DNA from: Zopfochytrium polystomum
Taxonomy: Eukaryota > Chytridiomycota > Chytridiomycetes > Chytridiales > Chytridiaceae
Assembly (NCBI GenBank): GCA_025765615.1
Contig: JAIVFJ010000024.1
Span: forward strand, 124,001-188,000
Direction of reading: 5' to 3'
DNA length: 64,000 bases
Shown: one piece after another, positions 36,096-46,404 of the stretch
Numbering within the stretch: the stretch's first letter is position 1
How the letters are laid out: every line of letters starts with the position of its first letter
Notes under the pieces: generated by a model
Told to the model about the DNA's origin: nothing
Seen by the model: the letters and a program-made list of their open reading frames with translations, nothing else
Databases searched by the model: none
Position numbers and translations under genes: made by a program

Positions 36096-37644
36096 TCAGC
36101 TGTACTCTTCGAAAGCCGCGTGCCCAGTCGTTACGGCATGCGCTTGCGCTTCTTTTTGCCCCTTTAATCCCTGGAGTTTCGTTTCGTTACGTTTCGTTTG
36201 GTTGTATTTTTTGTTTTTTTCGTTTTTGTTTTGTGTTTTTATGCTGGTGTTTAGTCTTCAAGGCAGTTTCCTTTTCATGTCGTTGCTCAGACGAATCATT
36301 CTGTGCCGCCCCCCACAACGCAGCAAGGTCGCTCACCTGTTTGCACACGGAGCATTTCAACGTAAAGTTTGCGAGATCTGTAAACTTTTTTTGCTGCGAT
36401 TGGGTGGTGACAGAAAAGTGGTGGAGCGTTCAGACTAATGAGAACCTCACCCCTCCATGCAAATCCGCTCCACCTTCACAACCCCAAAATACCTTGCGCC
36501 ACTTTTCCGCGAGGAGCGCCGCGGCCTCCTCAACGGCATCGCGAGCCGCGCCCTCGAACACGGTCACGTCCTCGCCGCCGCCGCCGCCGCCGGGGTCTCT
36601 GCGCAGCACCAACGCGTCGTAGTGGATTCCCGAGTACAGAAGCGCGACGGCGCGCGAGTACCCGGCGCCCTCGCCGAAGCGGTCGCAGCGGCCCGTGGCG
36701 ACGTCGACGGACGCGATCTCGGTCTTGCGCGCCGCCGCAAAGGCAGCTAGCTCGATGGCGCCGCCCCAGCTCTGCGGGCTTTGGATCCAGGCGGCGTACG
36801 CGGCGGGCGGGCGGCCGAGCACGGCCTCGGAGTAGGTCGCGGGGTCGGCGAGGACAGCGGCGGAGATTTCTGGAGGATTTGGAGGTAAGCTCTTTACGAA
36901 AATTCAAAAAAAAAAAAAAAAAAAAAAAAAACAAAAGGGAAGTTGGGGGGAACCGGACAACCTTTGCGGAGTTCGGCAACGGTGCTTGTGTCGCCAAACA
37001 CGTGGGAGATGGCGTGGAAGAGGCACGAATTGTCGTCAGCCATCTCCTGCAGGGGCGGAGGAGTTGTGAAAAGCGATTTCATTTCAAGAAGGGGAGCAGT
37101 TCCTCACTTTCACGTGTAAGAGTCCTTCGTTTCCAGCGCGGACTCCGTCCACGGCGGCAGCCGGGTCTGGGGCGGCAAGCTTTTCCACCACGATCTGGTC
37201 GCCGTCCTTGACGCCGCACTCGGCCAGGGTGGCGGTGTCCGGCAACGCGATGACTTTTGGTGGGAAGCCCGCTTTGACTGGAAAGCAGAGCGTGGGGTGG
37301 AAGGGTAAGGATTCCCCTCGTTGATGAACAATCGGGGGAAAGGGTGCGGTCGTGGCGGGGTGGGAAGGGTGGGCTTTCACCTTGAACAAAGGATTGGTGG
37401 ATTTCGGTGGCGGCGGCGATCTCGGCCTTGAGGTCCGCCAGTGTAGATGACGACGGCGCGAGCGATGCGCCGATCACGGCCTGTTTGCCGTCGGGGGCAC
37501 GGCACCGGATTCTCTAATCGACAGGCGAGGCATCGGGCCGGGGAGAATGAAAGGGGGTGGAGTGGGGTGGGGTGGGGTGGGAGTAGACGCGCGTAGGTAG
37601 GGTTGAAGGGTCGCGAATCCACATACATTCGCTCTCCTCACCAT
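36096..37644 (-). CDS. OTU1: Ubiquitin thioesterase OTU1 (YOD1)
   Basis: Minus strand. The best model puts the start codon alone in exon 1 (37642–37644), followed by GTGAGG and a splice to RIRCRAPDGKQAV. A UBX-like ubiquitin fold comes first (VIALPDTATLAECGVKDGDQ). The OTU domain has the catalytic Asp-Cys box ADDNSCLFHAI, WGGAIELAAFA, and YSGIHYDAL with its catalytic His. The C2H2 finger is split over two small exons: CSVCK near 36390 and GLKGQKEAQAHAVTTGHAAF at the C terminus. With Cdc48/p97 it trims ubiquitin chains in ER-associated degradation. A 25-nt A-run lies in an intron. Confidence 0.9.
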
Positions 37645-37914
37645 TGATTCTATTTCTTTTCTTTTTATTTATTTTTTTTATTTATTTATTTTTTTTTTAG
37701 GTTCGGTTCTCTTTCTGGGGGGGACGGTTCAAGTGCGTTTTTCGCCAAGCGTCCTCTGACTTTCTCTCGCCAGACCATTCCGCGCATGTGGCTGCGCACT
37801 GGCGCGCGCTCGCGTCGCACCTTTTCGACCGAAAACCCAACCCACCCAACCAGCAATGAAAGTGCAAGAAGGACGCAACTCCAAACAACGGCGGGGCTCT
37901 GAGTTTTCTATATT
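37645..37914. promoter_or_regulatory. Upstream region of OTU1 / 3' of the TmcB-like gene
   Basis: A 270-bp A/T-rich spacer. No gene seen. Confidence 0.4.
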
Positions 37915-40900
37915 TCACTCCGCTCGCAGTGAACCCTCCTTCTCTTCCATCGAGCCCCCCTCTTTTTCCGCGGCGGGATGGGAATCAGCATGATTATCGA
38001 TTGTGATTTCCGGGATTTCCGCCGTCCGCAGCACGACGCGCCGTCGGCTTGGCGACCTCGTTATGTCGCCGGGCTTGATGGTGGATCGCCGCGCGGACGG
38101 GCTCCTCTCGGTCTTTGGCGAGGCAGTCGGGCCCGCCGGCCCGTTGTTCAACGTCTCAGCACCCATCTCCGCGTCCGCCTCGCCGGTCAGCTTCAGCAGA
38201 GCCGCGATGGCATGGATGCGCCGCGCGTGCGACGGCAAGCTGCCTAGAATGCCGTAGATGCCGTGCTCGGTGAAACGGTAGTTGTCCAAGAGCTTTCGGA
38301 CGACGTAGAGCTCGATGGCGAAGGAGGTGATGAGCAGGGCCAAAAAGAAGGAGAAAAGGACGTAGTTCAGGTTGACAGACTTTTCGTGGACGTCCGCAAC
38401 GTAGTCGATCATTCGAATGCGGAATTGCGTCCAGCCGTCCAGCAGGTCTGGTTCCAGAAACTTTAGCATTGTATCCACAGAGGTAGGGTCGATGGGAACC
38501 CCAATGGACGCCGAAGTCAAAATCCCGACGTGAAATTTGAGAAAGTAGTGAGTCAGCTGAAAAAGGCCTGCGCGGTCGAGTTAGTTTTGGGGGGAGGAAG
38601 TTTAATGTCGCTTGCCTCCCGACACTATGTCGTAAGTGTAGGCTAGGGTTTCGTTCCACACCCTTCCGGTCGGCGAGCAAAGCGAAGTATTAAAGGGCAG
38701 ACATTTTTCGTAGTTTAACAGTTGAACAACTGATGGGGCGAAATGATTGTAGCTTTGCGTGGGCGGCTCATGGTCGCTGTCTCCGAAAACTATTCCTTCG
38801 AAGGCCTTGAACATTGTGAGGAATGCGGTTTGGTAGTTGTCTGCCAAAACTTTCTTGCTCGACCATGTGATTGTGTCGTTTCCATTGAATTCTTGTGCGA
38901 GAACCACGGATCGCGCCAAATACTCCTTAATGGTCGACCCCATGTCGAGAACACTGAAGCTCTCGGCAACGCTTTTGAAGACGCCAACGTTCAAGTACGC
39001 CGTGACCGCTGTGAGCGCAACGAGGCACACAGTCGCAACAATGAGAAAGATCCTGAAATTCTTTCGCGAAAATTGAGTGCTTTCGGTTCGGCTCATTTTC
39101 TCTGCGAACTTCACAATGGACTGAGGGAAAAAGTCCGAACCGTCGGATTCCTCCAAGCTATCCAGTTCTTCCTGCACGACATTTCGGTTGCAAAATTAAA
39201 AAAACTCGGATCCGGTCAGACGATTTCCGCCTAAAAAAATTACCTTCAAGACGTCTCTGGGTATGTGCCGAAAGACTTCGAGGATCGCTTGCTGGCCCTT
39301 ATGAAACCTCCCGAAAAGCAGATCCACAATTATCGCGAGAACGATGTTGATGAACAATTGGCAGCCCATCAAAATGTAAACTGTCTTGATAGCCGCAGAA
39401 GTTTTGGACCATTCTCGATGTAAAAAAGCCTGCATTGGTAGAGAAAAAATCGTCTGCGCGCCGCTGTAGTTGTCCAGAACAAATCGAACATCGTTATTGT
39501 ACGATGGCCGGTCTTTGAACGTATCCCAGGACAAATTTGCCACAACCGTCCCTGACGCTGCAACTGCCTGATGTGAGGAATATCGTGCTCAAAAATTTGC
39601 AAAGCGAGCGAGCCACTTTACCTCGGTATAGTGGAAAACTGAAGTGTTAATTGGAATCAGGATCGGTACTGTCGGATATCCACTGAAGTACATTGTGAAC
39701 ATATTCTGCGTGTCGTAAGCGTTCTCCAAGGAATCCGACTCCTCTCGATTCAAGAAAATCTCCCGGAAAATATACGACAGATTTCTCATCTCCTCCTGAA
39801 ATTTGCTTCTCGTTACTTCATACTCAGCCTCGTTTTTCGCAGCCTCCATCTGCCTTATTCTCAGAAAACTTGTTGCGATGTAAATCTTTCTATCAGCTTG
39901 CCTTAACAATAAGATTAGACTCCCACAAACGGTGCATATGAAACGATCACTTACCACGTAAGCCTTGTAAGGGAGCTTTGAGAGATTTGAAGTAAATTTA
40001 ATACGACGTAAAAATTTGCCACCCAAAGAGCCAATATTCCGACGGTCTTGAATATAAACAATAGGTTCACTTGCAAACGTCTTGACCTCATTCTTGCTTC
40101 CCTCTGCCTTTGAGCAACGTGGACAGCCCTTCGGGTCACGTAGGAGGAACCCGTATCACTGCGTCCTACGTCAGAAGCAGACGTATCGATCCTTGTATCC
40201 GGTTGCATTGGTTGAAGCTTCTTCCTATCGTCCGTCTCTCTCCTATTCTCGAGTTCGTCGGCATAGTACGTCAAGTTGTCTCCACGAATCTGATCCTTCG
40301 TGACCTGTTTTCCGTGACTATGTCAGTTCTCGCAGAGCGTTCCCCAGCGTGGCTCACATCGTAACAAAATCGAGCAAAGTATCTCATTATCGATTTTGAT
40401 TTTGGGAATTGCGAAGCGAGCTTGACGTAAGCTTCTTGTGCCCTTTGTGCATGCATGTACAAGCGGACTGTGACGGCAGACAGGTCTTCGAGCTTGAAGT
40501 CTTTATCCCTAATCAGTTTATACAAATGCTTCATTTCTTGAACGGCGAGGTAATGATTCAACTTGGCATCCTTGTCGGTTTTTTCTACGCGGATAAGAAG
40601 TTCAGATGTTGTATCAGGTATAGGAAACTTGGACTCACGATAGTCAGCATAACTTGCAACGTCGAGCTTGACATTGAGTCCAAGAAAGTTTGCCTGCGCC
40701 AAGGAAAGAAGGTAACGAATTACTGAGTAAGAACGACCTAACTTTTGAAGCGAACCTCCTTATTTTGATCGCTTATTTGATTGAAATAGTAAATGCGGAA
40801 CTGCACATCGAGCGGGGCCTCCCTAACTTTCGCCATCAAAGACGTCGTCTCAATATCGTTCCGAGAGAGAATGAACAGGTAGTAGCTGTATTGAATTCTA

Positions 40901-42740
40901 ATCATTGGCTTCATGACGGTTACTAGTTCGTCTTTGGGATTGTCGAACCTGCTGAGCACCAACCTCTTCAGGGAATTCGTGAAGCCCTCGGTTAAAAATA
41001 GCGCGCAACTTTGCGATATTTTCCAACTTGAAGCTCGTTCTTCGTTCGTCCATGTGCGCGGTGAAAACTCGCGCAGCTATTTCGACGCATGGCCATGAGT
41101 CAAACACCAAGTAGTCCGCCTCGTCGACCGTGAGCCCGCTGCTCAAAGCTTCCATTCGGCTCTCTACGATTTTTTGAATCCGCTGGTATCGCAGACCCGT
41201 GAGCCAAAACCCGAGTAGGAATCCGGCCACGAGGGCGAGCAAGAGGCAAACAAGAACGCCGTAGTTTGCTACCATCCCCGTGTTTGCGTAGTAGCAAGAC
41301 CCCAAAAAGACGACCAGGCCGGAAGAGAAGGCTGCAAGGTACACTCCTGCTCGCTAAGCTCAAAAGATTCAGGGCACAGTTTTTTCATGGCAGTTCAGGA
41401 TTACCTCCTGGTTAATTCGGATATCGTAATTCGGGTAAACTAAAAATGAATAAGACTGTGATTCTCGCATCGATGTTGCTTACAGTAGTTGGTGCAACAA
41501 AACATTGCGAGGCAGACCAATATTGCGAATGCAAGCTTTGCAAGGTAGGCAGAATCTGGGAGGAACTTGTAAACGATGATGGTACTTGCTTTAAGTAGTA
41601 AGTATATGGTATCGACGCGTCCGTGTGACTTGTTTGCGGGTCCTTTGAGTGCCGGGTTGAACTCATAGAAACTGTGGTTGTGACAGTAAACGCTTTGTAA
41701 AACACAGTCTCATCATACAAATTCTTACACGCTTGTAACACTGACTGAAATTGGAATGTAAAAAAGCAAGGCAACGCAGGCAACAGCGAGCTTCGCCTGT
41801 CGGCCGGGGCTCGAGCAAGAAAGGTTGTTCAAATTGTCCACATCGTCAGCAGTTCCGTCGTGGACTCGGTTGCAGGCTACAACGCTAACAAGGCACTCAA
41901 ATATCGGAAGGCTGTGTGAATTGTATGAGAGAAGATGAAAGAGAGACAGAGATATATATAGATACAGGGAGTGTGCGTGTGTGCGTGGGTGTGTCCGTGT
42001 GCGTGCGTGTGTGCGCGCGTGTATGAGAATGTGTGGGTACGTAAGAAACGCGTTGCAAGTTGACGAAACGGTTGACGCGAAAAGCAATCGGATGCACGTA
42101 CAAGCAAACCGTGGATAAGGTCTTGGCGCAAACCCGCAAAGTTCTAATGGGCCATATCAGCCTCTGGTGACCAGTCTGTATATTGATTGAAATGAGCAAG
42201 CGTGCATAAAATTGCGTCAAATCGCTTGTCTCTTACTATAACTCCGTAGGCGACGAACATGACGTTTGCCACCATGAATAACACGCCAATCGCCGATAAT
42301 ATCAACATCGGCGTGTACACCGACATTTGCATATGGTTATGGTCAACGCCACCCGCCAGGTTCCTCAACCCCGGCGGAAGCTCGAAACCCATGTAGACGT
42401 CGGACCCGACGAAAAATATGAACAGTTGGAAGTCCTCAATCACAATACCGAAGAAGTCGAATATGTGGTGGGACTTATTCCCGTGCACCATCAAGAAAAG
42501 GAGGGAAAAGGCCAGCTCCTTCAGCCGCTGCTGGATTGACTTGTGGCTGAAGAAGTCCTCCTCATCGTCGCGACCTTTGGAGGACTCGAGCTTGCGCACC
42601 TCGCTCCCTTCGTTGTCGTCGTCGTCGCCGTCGAACGCGTCATCAGAACCGGAATCAAACGAGCGCGACAACGCTGTCTCCATTACGCGTATCGCGAGCT
42701 TTTTCTTTTCGCCGGTTGCAGGTTGCAGGTTGTCAAGCAA
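37915..42740 (-). CDS. TmcB-like polytopic membrane protein
   Basis: A many-exon gene. The start is MLDNLQPATG at 42740 or METALSRSF at 42683. Hydrophobic segments are spread along the whole length: FDFFGIVIEDFQLFIFF, MLILSAIGVLFMVANVMFV, AKLAVACVALLFYIPISVSV, AKLAFAILVCLAMFCC, then a middle cytoplasmic part with SKSIMRYFARFCYDVS, and later IFLIVATVCLVALTAVTAYL and a C-terminal LNYVLFSFFLALLITSFAIEL. The motif EFNPALKGPANKSHGRVDTI and the RYFARF box match 'tiny macrocysts B' proteins common in Dictyostelium and chytrids. Function is not established. The C-terminal 100 residues are cytoplasmic, rich in Ser/Arg and Glu. Not every exon edge was resolved. Confidence 0.75.
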
Positions 42741-42751
42741 TTTTACTGTAT

Positions 42752-43903
42752 TCAGTTTTTCTTCAACTTTTTCTTCAACGCCTTTTTCTCCTGAGCCTTC
42801 AGTTCCTTGACAGTGGGTGGTTCTGGCGCGGCGCCCCTAGAGCGGCAGATAAGATCGCGACAGACGATTAGTCTTCAAAGAGGAGAGATCTGGAACTACA
42901 CTCTACATACTCGAGAAGACGGTTTTTCCACGGTCTCTTGAGATCGCCAGTGGCGGGAAGACCGCGGATGTAAATTTGTACCAGCGGGTGAACCCACAGG
43001 GTGCGCAATCCGAGAACACTTTGCAAAAGGAGCGGTCGAAGGTAGCCCCACTGGAAATGCATGAAGCCCATGATGCCAAGAGTCAAGACCAGTTGCTGCA
43101 GCTGTTCGTTGCTTTTGCCAATGTCGTGATCCTTCACAGTCGTGTCCACCTCGGTGATGTCCCTTGAATCCACGATCAGTGGAGCCTAGCACAATAATAA
43201 AAAATTAGCGACTTACGATGGGTCGAACATGTTTTTCGTCTCGTTGTAGCGCAATGGGGTCTCATCTGAGGTGACATTAGACCAGCATTACAAGGATCGA
43301 TTCTGTACTTGCCAGTGCTCTCATTGACTTTCCGGCGGATAATGAGGATAACAGTAAGCGACACAAGCTGGCTCAGCAAGTACGCAAGGCGGATGTAGCT
43401 GGCAACAGGCTCAGGGTGAGCTTCGCAAAAATTGGGAAGGAGGCAGAGCTCCCAGAAACGTACTTGAGGTGCTCCGGAGCGTCTAGGTTGAATCGGTTTG
43501 CCTGAAAGCGACGCTTATTGCTCGTGATCGCAATTTTGGGCCCTCATCACAATCCGCCTTACCAGCTGTATCAAGCCCATGGCCAACCCGATATTAACGA
43601 ACTGCGATAGGGATCATGAGCCGAAAGAGAGGAACATTGTACGAGTGAGAGAATGCGAAGATTCGCGCAATGCGCACCAACTGCGTAGAGAGAACGGGGC
43701 CGCCGCGCGGCCCGACAATCCGACGGATCGCCTTGGGAGTTGCCTCATGCTGCGGCATTCCCGAGCCCCCCCCCCCCCCACCCTCCCCCACCTATTGGAT
43801 CGTTGGATCGCTAAGGGGTGGGGGGGGGGTTGGGGGGCGGCTGGGTATAGCGATTGGGACGCTCGGACGTGTTCGTTCTTACCTGCCCCATCATCTTAGA
43901 CAT
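42752..43903 (-). CDS. PHO88: SRP-independent targeting protein 3 (PHO88/SND3)
   Basis: Exon 1 is only MSKMMGQ (43903–43883), then FVNIGLAMGLIQL, ANRFNLDAPEHLK, and a membrane segment AYLLSQLVSLTVILIIRRK. The core has DITEVDTTVKDHD, TLGIMGFMHFQWGYLRPL and the family signature GLPATGDLKRPWK. A GTATGT donor joins the last exon, a Lys-rich cytoplasmic tail (KELKAQEKKALKKKLKKN). In yeast the protein sits in the ER membrane and helps target proteins that bypass SRP. Its stop is only 11–68 nt from the TmcB-like start. The first intron holds a C-run/G-run inverted repeat. Confidence 0.92.
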
Positions 43904-44090
43904 CTTTGCGGCCACGAAAAGAAAAAAAACCAAATACAATGAAAACAGGGCAAGGGAAGAAAAAATGTCCCGAGCACGTGGGCATGAAGCAACGAACACA
44001 ACGAAAAGCGCTTTTTCGCGCGTACGCGTGGCGGCCCGACTTTCCCCCACCCCCCCACATAATTAGGCGCTCCGCGCTGTCTCCTTCTTG

Positions 44091-44728
44091 TCAAAAGTGG
44101 TTGTACAGGCTGGTGCGCTTCGCAACGCGCACAAAGTCGTCCTCGCTGATCTTGGTGTCGTTGTCCCTGTCGGCCTCCTCAATCATCTCGCGCAGCTCCT
44201 CTTCGCTGAACTCCTCCCCAACGAGCTCGGCCATCCTCCGCAGGTTGGGCACGCCGACTCGCTTGTCGCCCGCGGCGTTCCCTTCGCAGAGCAGGCCAAA
44301 CAGCTTGTGCATCTCTTGCTTCGCCATTTTCATAAACTGAATTTCGACGTAATGTTTGTGGGCGAATTCGACGTGTTGGACCGGAGAAATACAGAGGAAT
44401 CAAATTTGTAGCAGGGGATCGGGCAGGAGAAAAAAGGTAGAGAAATGCAGGAATGACCTTCCGCTGAACCCACCAATCTTCTTTTGACCATGCCCGAGAA
44501 CTCGTCAAAGTCGATGGTTCCGTTGTTGTCCCGGTCCATTTCGGCGAGCATCATGCGGTTCTCCTCCTTCATGGACTCGAACCCCATGGCGCGCATGGCG
44601 ACTCTCCACTCCTGTATCGTGATGCTGCCCGAACCGTCCGTATCAAACATTTCGAACGCCTCGCGTATCTCGATTTCCTGCTGGGCACTCAGCTGGAACG
44701 TCCGCTTCGACTGCTTCCGGTGCTCCAT
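44091..44728 (-). CDS. Centrin (caltractin)
   Basis: Starts [19 protein letters not shown]-hand 1 has [12 protein letters not shown] and EF-hand 2 [12 protein letters not shown], both with the acidic calcium ligands. After an intron the third site ([12 protein letters not shown]) lacks the usual first Asp and has an altered loop. EF-hand 4 has [12 protein letters not shown], and the protein ends in the centrin hallmark KRTSLY followed by NHF. Centrin acts at basal bodies and the nuclear envelope. Length fits the family. Its start lies 55 nt from the start of the epimerase gene on the other strand. Confidence 0.93.
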
Positions 44729-44783
44729 TGGCGCTGCTGAATGGTGCGGAGAGCAAAAATTGTCCAAAAAGAATAAGACAAAC
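44729..44783. promoter_or_regulatory. 55-bp divergent promoter, centrin / UDP-glucose 4-epimerase
   Basis: Only 55 bp separate the two start codons. Either one or both transcripts begin inside this stretch, or promoter elements reach into the coding exons. Confidence 0.6.
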
Positions 44784-46272
44784 ATGTCCAGAGGTGGTGG
44801 ACTAACACAACTGACCGAGGCGCCGCTGGTAGCTTGCCCGGCGCCTTGCGTGCTGGTTACGGGGGGTGCAGGCTTCCTCGGCTCACACACAGTGCTGGAA
44901 TTGCTTCAAGCTGGCCGAGAAGTCGTTGTTGTAGACAGTCTCCGGAGCTCCAGTAAAGGTTCGCTTTCCGCAGAGTGCCTTCAAACTTGCTCGCTTGACT
45001 GCATGGAACCCGCACAGATTCCCTCTTGCAAGCTCAAATACTCTCTGGCCGCAAAATCAAAGCCTTTCATCAAATCGATCTTCTTGACGCAGATGCAGTA
45101 CGTGCAGTGCTACTGTTGCATCCTGGCGTGTTCGCGGTGCTTCACTTCGCGGGTAGGCTTCCACGATGCAACAATTGTGTTAGATGCTTACAAAATGCCC
45201 ACTCGATTGCCGGTAACAATACTTTCCAGGACTAAAGTCCGTTTCCGAGTCCTGGGTCGACCCGCTGTCGTACTATCACACAAACTACTCGACGACCATG
45301 AATCTTTTTCGAGAGCTCCTCGGCGCAAACAACTCGCACCGAGAGGACATTATATTTATCTTTTCTTCTTCCGCGTGCGTGTACGGAGACCCCATCGACG
45401 CGAAACGCGGCGCAGTCGACGAAACGCATCCGAGGTTTCCGAAAAGCCCGTACGGGCGGACAAAGGTCGTCGTCGAGGACTTGGTGCAAGACATTTGCTC
45501 GGCGCACGCTTCGATCGCGCAGGGTCGCCCGGTGCTCAAGGCCGCTCTGCTACGGTACTTCAATCCCGTTGGTATGAACGGCTTCGTCTACGTCATTGCA
45601 CGAAGAAGGGTCATTATAAGCGTCATTCTTCTTTTCAGGTGCGCATCCGTCGGGCGCTCTCGGCGAATGCCCTCTGGGCCGGCCGACGAATTTGCTGCCT
45701 CTTGTCGTGCAGGCAGCGCTTCGGGCCCACACCGATCCCACGCTTGCCGCTCCTCCAATCCTGGAAGTGTTTGGTGCAGACTGGGATACCGCTGATGGTA
45801 CGGCCGTGCGGGATTATCTCCACGTAGTGGATGTTGCGCACGCACACGTTAAGGTTCTGCAGCACCTGGAGCAGCTTCGACCGCCCCCGAGTATACAAGA
45901 AAGAGGATGGAACTGCCTGGTGTACAACGTTGGATCAGGAAGAGGGTACAGCGTTTTGGATGTGATTCACACAATGGAGGAGATGTCTGGGGTGAAAATT
46001 CCGTTCAGGTGGGGCAACAGAAGAAAAGGGGACACGGGCAAAATTGTTGCCAACGCTTCCAAAGCTTGGGACGATCTGCGCTGGAAAGCAACTAAAGTTT
46101 GTAATCTGTGAGATTATGGCAAAAAGGCTTACTTTGTGTCCATGTTCAGAACCTTCAAGAGATCTGCCGGGACGCGTGGAACTTCCAATTGCGGCACTTG
46201 GACCAACTAGCCAAGGTCGCCTCCGTTAGTTCACATTCTGTGCTTCAACATTCCACTATGGAGAGAGCTTGA
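44784..46272 (+). CDS. GALE: UDP-glucose 4-epimerase (GALE/Gal10 type)
   Basis: Starts [10 protein letters not shown]. The NAD-binding loop is [13 protein letters not shown]. Intron 1 (donor after SSSK, acceptor before DSLLQAQ) leads to the segment [12 protein letters not shown] and then HFAG. The catalytic pair is Tyr and Lys of YGRTK, with the Ser-Ser of FSSSACVYG. Further segments are [27 protein letters not shown] and the [11 protein letters not shown] box. The tail ends HSTMERA at 46272. It interconverts UDP-glucose and UDP-galactose in the Leloir pathway and wall polysaccharide supply. It is an epimerase alone; no fused mutarotase domain is seen. Confidence 0.93.
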
Positions 46273-46404
46273 TGCTCGCTGGATTCTTGACAGTACGGTC
46301 ATGGAGAATTTACAATTGCAGCAAAGCCAAATAAATGCACCGAACTGTCAAACTTTATTGTTCATTCGGCCTTGATAGTGGACCAAAATGTGCCCACCCA
46401 ACCG

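Noticed and set aside
36438..37211. A 257-codon plus-strand open frame rich in Arg.
   Set aside because: It is the antisense shadow of the GC-rich OTU1 exons.
44484..45827. A 447-codon plus-strand open frame across the centrin and epimerase genes.
   Set aside because: It runs antisense through centrin exons and out of frame through the epimerase. The real genes have clear motifs in their own frames.
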